A stretch of DNA of 7,897 nt from an uncultured Sphingobacteriales bacterium (GTDB lineage Bacteria; Bacteroidota; Bacteroidia; Chitinophagales; Chitinophagaceae): assembly GCA_946479435.1 (NCBI GenBank), contig CAMLFX010000114.1, forward strand, positions 1 through 7,897, read 5' to 3'. A program made the position numbers and the translations under genes. Below the pieces are notes generated by a model that did no database searches, had not been told where the DNA came from, and worked only from the letters and a program-made list of their open reading frames with translations. This document shows positions 1 to 6,405 of the stretch, one piece after another; positions within the stretch are counted from its first letter, which is position 1; each line of letters opens with the position of its first letter.

Positions 1-777
1 CCTGTACCTCGGCCAACATCATGCCGTGATGGTTATGCATTCCGCCAGCACGTAGCGTCAGCACGTCGCAACCGTAAGGTAGATATGATACCTGAGTTCG
101 ACCAGTATCCTATATTCTACTTCACCAATCATAATGCTATACAGGGCCCTGGTGAAATACGTTGTATGCCCGATCATTTTCAGAAGCTGGATTTTGAACT
201 GGAGGCATCAATAGTAACCTGCAAAAAGGGACGTAACATAGCTGCTAAAGATGCAGATGAATATATAGCAGGCTATATGATAATGAATGATATGAGTGCG
301 CGTACCCTACAAATGGAAGAAATGCTGCTGAACCTGGGCCCTGCAAAAGGTAAGGACTTCAGTACCGTAATAGGCCCTATGCTGGTGACACCCGATGAAC
401 TGGAGCAATATAAAATACCGGCAAAGGAAGGACATGTAGGTAATAGCTACAACCTGAAAATGCGCTGCCTGGTAAACGGCGTACAGGTAAGTGAAGGCAG
501 CATGGGAGATATGGATTGGACATTTGCAGAAATACTGGAACGTTGTGCTTATGGTGTAGATATAATACCAGGTGAAGTGATAGGCAGTGGTACCGTAGGC
601 ACAGGTTGTTTCCTGGAGCTGAATGGCACGGGGCTTTTGAATGACCCTAACTATAAAGTACAGTGGTTGCAACCGGGTGATGTTGTTGAAATGGAAATAG
701 AGGGCCTGGGTAAACTGGTAAATACCATTGTTGCCGAAAATACCGACTGGAGTATACTGAAACTGAAAAAGAAATAA
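1..777 (+). CDS. Fumarylacetoacetate hydrolase (FAH) family protein, 5' truncated by window edge
   Basis: The reading frame is open from the first base, and the 28 codons before the ATG at 85 already read as FAH family (PVPRPTSCRDGYAFRQH), so the true start is left of the window and 258 residues are visible. FAH enzymes are cytoplasmic, metal-dependent C-C hydrolases, decarboxylases or hydratases acting on beta-diketo or 2-keto acids. Visible metal-ligand signatures are the ELE pair (bases 196-204) and the Asp of MNDMSAR (289-291); the catalytic-lysine segment GPAKGKDF follows at about 340-363. The C-terminal half keeps the usual GSGTVGTG and LQPGDVVEMEIEGLG segments, so the fold looks intact. 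Stops are tandem (TAA TAG, 775-780) and the next ATG is at 785, which implies co-transcription and likely translational coupling with the dehydrogenase. The substrate cannot be read from sequence: fumarylacetoacetate, an acylpyruvate or a 2-hydroxydienoate are all possible. Nearly every Ile codon is ATA. Confidence 0.93.
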   Translation, partial: PVPRPTSCRDGYAFRQHVASARRNRKVDMIPEFDQYPIFYFTNHNAIQGPGEIRCMPDHFQKLDFELEASIVTCKKGRNIAAKDADEYIAGYMIMNDMSARTLQMEEMLLNLGPAKGKDFSTVIGPMLVTPDELEQYKIPAKEGHVGNSYNLKMRCLVNGVQVSEGSMGDMDWTFAEILERCAYGVDIIPGEVIGSGTVGTGCFLELNGTGLLNDPNYKVQWLQPGDVVEMEIEGLGKLVNTIVAENTDWSILKLKKK

Positions 778-784
778 TAGAAAA

Positions 785-1954
785 ATGAGGTTCTCGAAAG
801 ACACAATAGTAGGCGTAATAGGCGCAGGTGCCATGGGTTCGGGTATAGCGCAGGTAGCGGCTATGGCGGGCCACAATGTAGTTTTGTTCGATACGAATGA
901 AGCTGCATTAGATAAAGCAAAAAACAGCCTGCAAAAAACATTGGAAAAGCTGGTAGAGAAAGGTAAAATTGGCAGCGTGCAGGAGATAACTGAGAGATTT
1001 ACTTATGCTACGCAGACCAATGCCTTTGCCAATTGCTCGCTTATTATTGAAGCTATTGTTGAGAACCTGGATGTAAAGAAAAAAGTATTTAGCGGACTGG
1101 AAGAAGTAGTGAAGGCTGATTGTGTATTAGCTAGTAATACCTCTTCTTTGTCTATAACTTCTATAGCTGCTGCTTGTAAAAAAGCAGAACGCGTTATTGG
1201 CCTGCACTTCTTCAATCCTGCGCCGATCATGGCTTTGGTAGAGGTGATACCAGCCGTACAAACTGAAGAAGTATTGGTTGCAGAAGCAAAAGAGTTAATG
1301 CAACAATGGGGTAAAGTACCTGTAATAGCAAAAGATACTCCCGGCTTTATAGTGAACCGTGTGGCCAGGCCATACTATGGCGAAGCGATACGTATATTTG
1401 AAGAAGGTATAGCCGATAAAGAAACTATTGACTGGGCACTAACTGAAATAGGCGGCTTCCGTATGGGGCCATTTGCATTGATGGACTATATAGGACACGA
1501 TGTCAACTATGTAGTTACAGAAACTGTTTTCCAATCTTTCTTTTATGATCCTCGTTTTAAACCATCATTCTCGCAAAAGCGTTTACTGGAAGCGGGATGG
1601 CTGGGCCGTAAAACAGGACGAGGTTTTTACAACTATGCCGAAGGTGCGGGACAGGCAGAACCCAATAAAGATATAGTAATAGGTACACAAATAGTAGAGC
1701 GTATAGTTGCTATGCTGATAAATGAAGCAGCAGATGCATTGCACCTGAATATTGCATCGGCTAAAGACCTGGACCTGGCTATGACCAAAGGAGTGAACTA
1801 TCCTAAAGGTCTATTAGCATGGGCCGATGAATGGGGCGTAGAAAAAGTGATCTCAATACTGGATGGACTTTACAACGATTATCATGAAGACCGCTATCGT
1901 GCGAGTATATTATTACGTAAGGCGGCCTCAGATAAACGCATATTATCAAAGTAG
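785..1954 (+). CDS. 3-hydroxyacyl-CoA dehydrogenase (PaaH / 3-hydroxybutyryl-CoA dehydrogenase type)
   Basis: This is a 389-residue cytoplasmic enzyme that oxidises an L-3-hydroxyacyl-CoA to the 3-ketoacyl-CoA with NAD+. The N-terminal Rossmann domain (about 6-185) has GxGxxG at residues 13-18 and Asp36 after the second strand, which favours NAD over NADP. By alignment in my head to human HAD, the catalytic residues are all present: Ser120, His141 (in LHFFNPAP), Glu153 and Asn191 (in GFIVNR). The first C-terminal helical domain ends at GRKTGRGFYNY (274-284). A second, shorter copy-like helical segment (about 298-380, with RIVAMLINEAADAL) follows, so the protein is longer than the usual ~285-residue single-domain FadB2/Hbd form but shorter than ~475-residue E. 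coli PaaH. The ATG follows the upstream gene's tandem stop by 4 bases, after an A-rich stretch rather than a Shine-Dalgarno. A role in phenylacetate-type or other aromatic acyl-CoA breakdown is an inference; 3-hydroxybutyryl-CoA oxidation is the alternative. Confidence 0.93.
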   Translation: MRFSKDTIVGVIGAGAMGSGIAQVAAMAGHNVVLFDTNEAALDKAKNSLQKTLEKLVEKGKIGSVQEITERFTYATQTNAFANCSLIIEAIVENLDVKKKVFSGLEEVVKADCVLASNTSSLSITSIAAACKKAERVIGLHFFNPAPIMALVEVIPAVQTEEVLVAEAKELMQQWGKVPVIAKDTPGFIVNRVARPYYGEAIRIFEEGIADKETIDWALTEIGGFRMGPFALMDYIGHDVNYVVTETVFQSFFYDPRFKPSFSQKRLLEAGWLGRKTGRGFYNYAEGAGQAEPNKDIVIGTQIVERIVAMLINEAADALHLNIASAKDLDLAMTKGVNYPKGLLAWADEWGVEKVISILDGLYNDYHEDRYRASILLRKAASDKRILSK

Positions 1955-1957
1955 AAT

Positions 1958-2224
1958 TTATTGAACTTTTGGCCGGCACTCCTGTAAAGTAGTGTCGGCC
2001 ATTACATCTTCGATATGATTCATGAAGTCTGATACTTTAGGGTATTTTTTCATGAGCTTATCCAGCATGCAGTTGCAATAAGTATCTTTTTCAGCATCGG
2101 TTTTTGCCCAGGTGGCGTCTTCTTTACAGCTTGTTATATACATTTCCTTAGTCTCACTATCCCACGTATTTTCGCAGGAAGTAAGCAGCGCCACAGGTAT
2201 CAAAAGAAGTAGTAAGCGTTTCAT
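1958..2224 (-). CDS. Small cysteine-rich lipoprotein of unknown function
   Basis: An 88-residue protein starts at the ATG at 2224-2222. It has a textbook lipoprotein signal: MKR, a run of leucines, then lipobox LLTSC with the acylated Cys at residue 17. The frame stays open to a GTG at 2284, but starting there would bury the signal peptide behind 20 unlikely residues, so I reject that start. The mature part is about 72 residues, charged and mostly helical by eye, with four further cysteines: Cys33, the CxC pair Cys50/Cys52 and Cys83. That spacing suggests disulfides in the periplasm or at the outer face of the envelope, or possibly metal binding. I cannot name a family; small Bacteroidota lipoproteins with a similar C...YCxC...C layout are familiar from memory. 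It converges on the dehydrogenase gene with a 3-base gap and diverges from the flavoprotein gene across 77 bp. Confidence 0.82.
   Translation of the reverse strand: MKRLLLLLIPVALLTSCENTWDSETKEMYITSCKEDATWAKTDAEKDTYCNCMLDKLMKKYPKVSDFMNHIEDVMADTTLQECRPKVQ
1970..2001 (+). terminator. Probable transcription terminator hairpin after the dehydrogenase gene
   Basis: GGCCGGCACT (1971-1980) pairs with AGTGTCGGCC (1991-2000) across a 10-base loop, and T1970-A2001 extends the stem to 11 pairs. In plus-strand RNA the single non-Watson-Crick position (G1976 with U1995) is a G-U wobble. In minus-strand RNA the same position is a C-A mismatch. The stem is therefore better for the dehydrogenase mRNA, ending 16 bases before it. 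There is no proper U-tract after the stem on either strand, so termination is plausible but not certain. The hairpin lies within the last codons of the opposing lipoprotein gene. Confidence 0.55.
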
Positions 2225-2253
2225 GAGCAAAAAATTTAGACAGGTAAATAACT

Positions 2254-2260
2254 TATCTTG
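2254..2260 (+). promoter_or_regulatory. Weak candidate -7 promoter element for the FMN reductase-like gene
   Basis: TATCTTG in the 77-bp divergent intergenic region resembles the Bacteroidota -7 motif TAnnTTTG but is one T short. It would give a leader of roughly 35 bases before the ATG at 2302. I see no good TTTG-like -33 element at the expected distance. On the minus strand I found no perfect motif for the lipoprotein gene. The call is tentative. Confidence 0.25.
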
Positions 2261-2301
2261 GCAGTACGTTATTGCACGGCACACTTAAAGATATAAAACT
2301 C

Positions 2302-2871
2302 ATGTATCATATTACCATATTTTATGGCGCCATTCGTGAAGGCAGGCTAAGTATAAGAGCAGCAAAAGCTGTAGAAGATGCACTGCATGCTACCGGCAAG
2401 TTCAATGTAACCTTAATAGACATCAAAGAGTACAACCTGCCTGTAATGGAAGCACGGCTGAAGGATATGGACAACCCTCCTGAAAACCTGCTGAAAATAA
2501 GCAGGTTGCTATCAGGCGCAGATGGAATTGTATTTGTGACACCGGAGTATAACAATAGCTACAGTGGTGCATTTAAAAATGCCGTTGACTATTTTACAAA
2601 AGAATGGGCAAGGAAGCCAATTGGTATAGTGTGTGCATCGGATGGCAGACAGGGCGGGCTTAATGCATCGAACCTGTTACAACTTTTGGTACTGGCTATT
2701 GGGGCCATTGCGATGCCTTATAAGCTGCTGGTACCGGAATTGCCGAAATCGCTGGATGAAGACGGTAAACCGCTTACAGAAATCATGGAAAAGAATCTGA
2801 AAAAATTTGCAGAAGAATATTTGTGGTTTGTTGAAGCCATTGCTACACAGAATAACAAGACAAAGCCTTAA
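2302..2871 (+). CDS. NADPH-dependent FMN reductase-like flavoprotein (flavodoxin fold)
   Basis: A 189-residue cytoplasmic protein of the NADPH-dependent FMN reductase / quinone reductase superfamily, which binds FMN and transfers electrons from NAD(P)H to flavin, quinones, azo dyes or metals. The N-terminal strand-loop YGAIREGRLSIRAA (8-21) is the FMN phosphate-binding loop. PEYN (81-84) followed by SYSGAFKNAVDY (86-97) is the family's isoalloxazine-contacting signature. A second flavin-facing loop is SDGRQGGLNA, near residues 113-122. The length matches the family. I chose the ATG at 2302; the frame is open from a TTG at 2272, but that would add ten residues with no family resemblance. It is divergent from the small lipoprotein gene, and mfd starts 53 bp after it on the same strand with a promoter of its own. 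The physiological acceptor cannot be deduced. Confidence 0.88.
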   Translation: MYHITIFYGAIREGRLSIRAAKAVEDALHATGKFNVTLIDIKEYNLPVMEARLKDMDNPPENLLKISRLLSGADGIVFVTPEYNNSYSGAFKNAVDYFTKEWARKPIGIVCASDGRQGGLNASNLLQLLVLAIGAIAMPYKLLVPELPKSLDEDGKPLTEIMEKNLKKFAEEYLWFVEAIATQNNKTKP

Positions 2872-2909
2872 AATAATACTAATAAGACCTAAAAGTGGCG
2901 GTTAAACCT

Positions 2910-2917
2910 TAGATTTG
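2910..2917 (+). promoter_or_regulatory. Candidate promoter -7 element for mfd
   Basis: TAGATTTG is a perfect match to the Bacteroidota sigma-70-type -7 consensus TAnnTTTG, in the 53-bp gap before mfd. The G of the motif is only 8 bases from the mfd ATG (2925), so transcription would begin about 2 to 4 bases before the start codon. No clear TTTG-like -33 element is visible near 2889-2893, so strength is uncertain; read-through from the upstream gene is also possible. Confidence 0.5.
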
Positions 2918-2924
2918 CACCCGC

Positions 2925-5900
2925 ATGAATTTGCAGGTGTTGTTGGGAATGTATCAGGAAGATATCCGCATAAAACAAATTGCGGCCGGTATCTCATTGC
3001 CTGATACGAAGCTTAGGTTACAACTCGATAATCTCCGGGGGTCTTCCATAAACTTTATTGCTACTGCGGTATGGCAATTGCGCGATGCAAACCACGTCTT
3101 CATTTTGAACGACAGGGAAGAAGCAGCGTATTTCCATAACGACCTGGAGCAACTGACCAATGCGCTGGATATTTGCTATTTCCCCGATTCATTTAAACGT
3201 ACGGGAAATTATACCGAGCTGAATAGCAGCCACGTAATGCTGCGTACAGAAGCATTGACTAAATTCAGCAGTAAAGAGCCACATAAGAAAGTACTGGTCA
3301 CTTATCCTGAGGCTTTATTTGAAAGAGTAGTGAACCCGAAGACGTTGTCGGGTAATATGATAAGTATTAAGGTAGGGGAAAATATAAAAGTGGATGAATT
3401 GCTGGCTAAGTTCACAGAGCTTGGCTTTAGGCGTGAAGACTTTGTATATGAGCCGGGCCAGTTTGCCATGCGTGGCGGTATATTGGATATTTACTCGTTT
3501 GGCAACGAACATCCTTACAGGTTAGAGCTTTTTGGTAATGAGGTGGATAGTATCCGCATCTTCAACCCGGAAACGCAGTTATCGGAACGCAAGCTGTTAC
3601 AAGTATCTATACTGCCGAACATCGAAACAAATTTTACGACACAAGAGAAAATATCCCTGCTCGATTATTTGCCGGAGAATACGGTGATATGGGCAAAGGA
3701 CTTTGACTATACTATAGGTAAATTAGGTAAGCTGGAAACTGATTTGCCGGAAGATTTTGGTACAGGTCAAGTTGCGGTAGACCATGATGAGGATATACTG
3801 AAGGAACTGACACGTGAGGACTTTGAAACACCTGAACGCTGGAAAGAACTACTGGTGCAGCGCCATTTGATAGAATGGTATAATCATTCGCTGGAAAAAA
3901 TAACCGGCGATGAGGTGAATAAAGTGCAGTTTGCCACAGAAGAACAACCTGTTTTTAACAGGCAGTTCGATATGCTGATTGGTGACTTACAAAAGCATAT
4001 AGCAAAGCAGTATACGCCTTTTATATTTGCGGAAAACCCAAAACAGCTTGAGAGGCTACGCAGTATTTTCGAAGACCTGAACGCACTGGTACAGTTTGTG
4101 CCGCTGCCCACAGCAATCAGCAAAGGCTTTATAGATCATGATAAAAAAATACTGTGCTATACCGACCACCAGATATTTCAGCGCTATCATAAGTATAAAG
4201 TAAAGCAAGCTTATACTAAAGGTAAGGCGCTTACTATGCGGGCACTGCGCGAGTTGCAGCCAGGCGACTATGTAACCCATATAGATCATGGTGTGGGTTT
4301 GTATAGCGGCTTACAGAAAATAGAAGTGAATGGGAATATGCAGGAAGCAATACGCATTATCTATCGCGATAATGACGTGCTGTATGTCAACATTAACTCC
4401 CTGCATAAAATAAGCAAGTACACGGGTAAAGAAGGCACAAAGCCTAAGGTGAATAAGCTAGGCAGTGATGCATGGGAGAAGCTGAAGAATAAGACCAAGA
4501 AGCAGGTAAAAGATATTGCTACCGACCTGATAAAATTATACGCTAAACGCAAAGCATCGCAAGGATTTGCGCATACGCCTGACAGCTATTTGCAAACAGA
4601 GCTGGAAGCTTCGTTCTTTTACGAAGATACACCCGACCAGAGCAAGGCTACTGCTGATGTGAAACGCGATATGGAAGCGCCATCGCCGATGGACAGACTG
4701 GTATGTGGCGATGTGGGTTTTGGTAAAACTGAAATAGCGATACGTGCTGCCTTTAAAACAGTAGGTGACAGCAAACAAGCTGCGGTGCTGGTGCCAACTA
4801 CTATACTTGCATTTCAACACTACCAAACATTCAAGGAAAGGCTAAAAGATTTTCCTGCTACTGTTGACTATATCAATCGATTTAAATCGGCCAAAGAAAA
4901 GAAAGAAACATTTAAGCGATTAGAAGAAGGGAAGATAGATATACTGATAGGTACACATGGCATATTGGGTAAGGATGTAAAGTTCAAAGACCTTGGATTG
5001 CTGGTAATAGATGAAGAGCAAAAATTTGGTGTTGGCGCTAAAGAAAAGCTTCGTGAGCTGAAAGCGAATGTCGATACGCTTACACTTACAGCCACACCTA
5101 TACCACGTACATTACAATTCTCGCTGATGAATGCACGCGACCTTAGTATCATGAATACACCTCCACCCAACCGGCAACCGGTGCATACAGAAGTAGGCGT
5201 ATTTGATGAGTATGCAGTGCGAGATGCGATATATTTTGAAACTGAAAGAGGCGGGCAGGTTTACTTTATACACAACCGGGTGCAGAGCTTGCCTGAAATG
5301 GTAACGCTGCTACGCAATCTTTGTCCTGATCTGGAGATAGGCATGGCACATGGCCAAATGGAGGGGCACAAACTGGAAGAAGCACTCTTCAATTTTATAG
5401 AGCGTAAATATGATGTGCTGTGCTGTACCAATATAGTAGAGAGTGGTGTGGATATACCCAATGCCAATACCATCATTATAAACAATGCACACCAGTTTGG
5501 GTTGAGCGATCTGCACCAGTTGCGCGGCCGTGTAGGCCGTAGTAATAAGAAGGCGTTCTGTTACTTGCTGGCACCGCCTATGAGTACGCTGCCTGATGAC
5601 AGTCGCAAGCGTCTGCAAACACTTGAACAATTTAACGAACTGGGTAGCGGCTTCCAAATAGCCATGCGTGATCTGGATATACGTGGCGCTGGTAATCTCT
5701 TGGGTGGTGAGCAAAGTGGTTTTATAGCCGAAATAGGCTTTGAAATGTATCAGAAGATATTGGACGAAGCTATTCGCGAATTGAAGACTACAGACTTTAA
5801 AGATGTATTCAGTGAAGAGCTGGACAGAAAAAAGGACTTTGTAAGCGATTGTACGATAGATACCGACCTGGAGATACTGATACCCGATTCTTATGTAGAA

Positions 5901-6314
5901 AATATAACAGAAAGGCTATCGCTATACACACAGTTAGATGACCTTGATGATGACGGTGCATTGGAAACATTTGCAAAAGATCTGCAAGACCGTTTTGGCC
6001 CGATACCAGCGCAAGTACAGCAATTGTTTACTACGCTGCGATGCAGGAGGCTGGCATGCGAACTGGGCTTTGAAAAACTGATATTGAAAAACGAGCAAAT
6101 GCGCCTCTACTTCGTCAGCAATCCCGAATCTCCTTATTTCGAATCGGAAACCTTCAACCATATACTAAACTATATACAGACCCGCACTAATAATGCAAGG
6201 CTGAAACAGGTAGGTAAAAACTTTATGCTGGTGGTTGATAAAATGCGCAGCATGACCGATATCTATAATTTCCTTGAAGGCATTTCAGCCACAATAATCA
6301 ACGCCGGTAAATAA
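2925..6314 (+). CDS. mfd: Transcription-repair coupling factor Mfd
   Basis: Mfd is a cytoplasmic ATP-dependent DNA translocase that recognises RNA polymerase stalled at lesions, pushes it off and recruits UvrA for nucleotide excision repair. The 1129-residue length is normal. Domains in order: a UvrB-like N-terminal module (about 1-350) with a degenerate, non-ATP-binding P-loop (near residue 39) and the typical segment EPGQFAMRGGILDIYSFG (about 176-193); a CarD-like RNA polymerase-interacting domain starting at LQPGDYVTHIDHGVG (444) and running to about 510; and the translocase, with Walker A GDVGFGKTE (595-603), DEEQ box (696-699), TATPIPRT (722-729) and motif VI QLRGRVGRS (865-873). The C-terminal TRCF / UvrA-masking domain (about 985-1090) is complete. 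All key ATPase motifs are intact. The ATG at 2925 gives the expected N terminus (MNLQVLLGMYQED). There is no Shine-Dalgarno. It is likely its own transcription unit, ended by the structured region at 6329-6366. Confidence 0.98.
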   Translation: MNLQVLLGMYQEDIRIKQIAAGISLPDTKLRLQLDNLRGSSINFIATAVWQLRDANHVFILNDREEAAYFHNDLEQLTNALDICYFPDSFKRTGNYTELNSSHVMLRTEALTKFSSKEPHKKVLVTYPEALFERVVNPKTLSGNMISIKVGENIKVDELLAKFTELGFRREDFVYEPGQFAMRGGILDIYSFGNEHPYRLELFGNEVDSIRIFNPETQLSERKLLQVSILPNIETNFTTQEKISLLDYLPENTVIWAKDFDYTIGKLGKLETDLPEDFGTGQVAVDHDEDILKELTREDFETPERWKELLVQRHLIEWYNHSLEKITGDEVNKVQFATEEQPVFNRQFDMLIGDLQKHIAKQYTPFIFAENPKQLERLRSIFEDLNALVQFVPLPTAISKGFIDHDKKILCYTDHQIFQRYHKYKVKQAYTKGKALTMRALRELQPGDYVTHIDHGVGLYSGLQKIEVNGNMQEAIRIIYRDNDVLYVNINSLHKISKYTGKEGTKPKVNKLGSDAWEKLKNKTKKQVKDIATDLIKLYAKRKASQGFAHTPDSYLQTELEASFFYEDTPDQSKATADVKRDMEAPSPMDRLVCGDVGFGKTEIAIRAAFKTVGDSKQAAVLVPTTILAFQHYQTFKERLKDFPATVDYINRFKSAKEKKETFKRLEEGKIDILIGTHGILGKDVKFKDLGLLVIDEEQKFGVGAKEKLRELKANVDTLTLTATPIPRTLQFSLMNARDLSIMNTPPPNRQPVHTEVGVFDEYAVRDAIYFETERGGQVYFIHNRVQSLPEMVTLLRNLCPDLEIGMAHGQMEGHKLEEALFNFIERKYDVLCCTNIVESGVDIPNANTIIINNAHQFGLSDLHQLRGRVGRSNKKAFCYLLAPPMSTLPDDSRKRLQTLEQFNELGSGFQIAMRDLDIRGAGNLLGGEQSGFIAEIGFEMYQKILDEAIRELKTTDFKDVFSEELDRKKDFVSDCTIDTDLEILIPDSYVENITERLSLYTQLDDLDDDGALETFAKDLQDRFGPIPAQVQQLFTTLRCRRLACELGFEKLILKNEQMRLYFVSNPESPYFESETFNHILNYIQTRTNNARLKQVGKNFMLVVDKMRSMTDIYNFLEGISATIINAGK

Positions 6315-6328
6315 TTCTCTTAACTGCT

Positions 6329-6366
6329 TGTTAATCGCATGCAAGTAATTGCTAATGCGATTAACA
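6329..6366 (+). terminator. Long inverted repeat between mfd and the response regulator; likely mfd terminator, possibly an operator
   Basis: TGTTAATCGCAT (6329-6340) is perfectly complementary to ATGCGATTAACA (6355-6366), giving a 12-bp stem. The bases between can form a second small stem, GCAA (6341-6344) with TTGC (6349-6352), capped by GTAA, leaving only TA (6353-6354) bulged. The repeat starts 15 bases after the mfd stop. It is followed by T-rich sequence (TCCTATTTTG), which fits an intrinsic terminator with an imperfect U-tract. Because the stem is AT-rich and overlaps the likely promoter of the downstream regulator gene, a protein-binding operator is the alternative. Confidence 0.6.
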
Positions 6367-6378
6367 TGTCCTATTTTG
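6349..6378 (+). promoter_or_regulatory. Candidate promoter for the response regulator
   Basis: TATTTTG (6372-6378) resembles the Bacteroidota -7 motif but is one T short. A TTG (6349-6351) lies 20 bases upstream, close to the expected -33 spacing. This would put the start of transcription around 6383 and give a leader of about 20 to 25 bases. The -33 element sits inside the inverted repeat. Confidence 0.35.
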
Positions 6379-6405
6379 TATTGTCATTTAGTATTCATTA
6401 CCCAC

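Noticed and set aside
307..876. 189-codon antisense open frame across the FAH and dehydrogenase genes
   Set aside because: It is a shadow of two well-supported genes; its composition is implausible and it has no recognisable motif or promoter.
2247..2273. 6-bp inverted repeat AATAAC / GTTATT around the weak promoter of the flavoprotein gene
   Set aside because: Six AT-rich base pairs with a 15-bp centre are readily expected by chance and nothing else supports an operator.
2225..2284. N-terminal extension of the small minus-strand lipoprotein to a GTG at 2284
   Set aside because: It would place 20 residues before a perfect signal peptide and overlap the divergent promoter region; the ATG at 2224 gives a standard lipoprotein start.
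2272..2301. TTG start for the FMN reductase-like protein
   Set aside because: The extra ten residues have no family resemblance; the ATG at 2302 begins right at the first beta strand.
5310..5714. Antisense open frame within mfd (also others at 4536-4826 and 4868-5170)
   Set aside because: They lie opposite the conserved Mfd helicase motifs and show no coding character of their own.
6349..6405. TTG start for the response regulator
   Set aside because: The added residues fall in the inverted repeat and promoter region, and receiver domains start at about MEKIRVVVADD.
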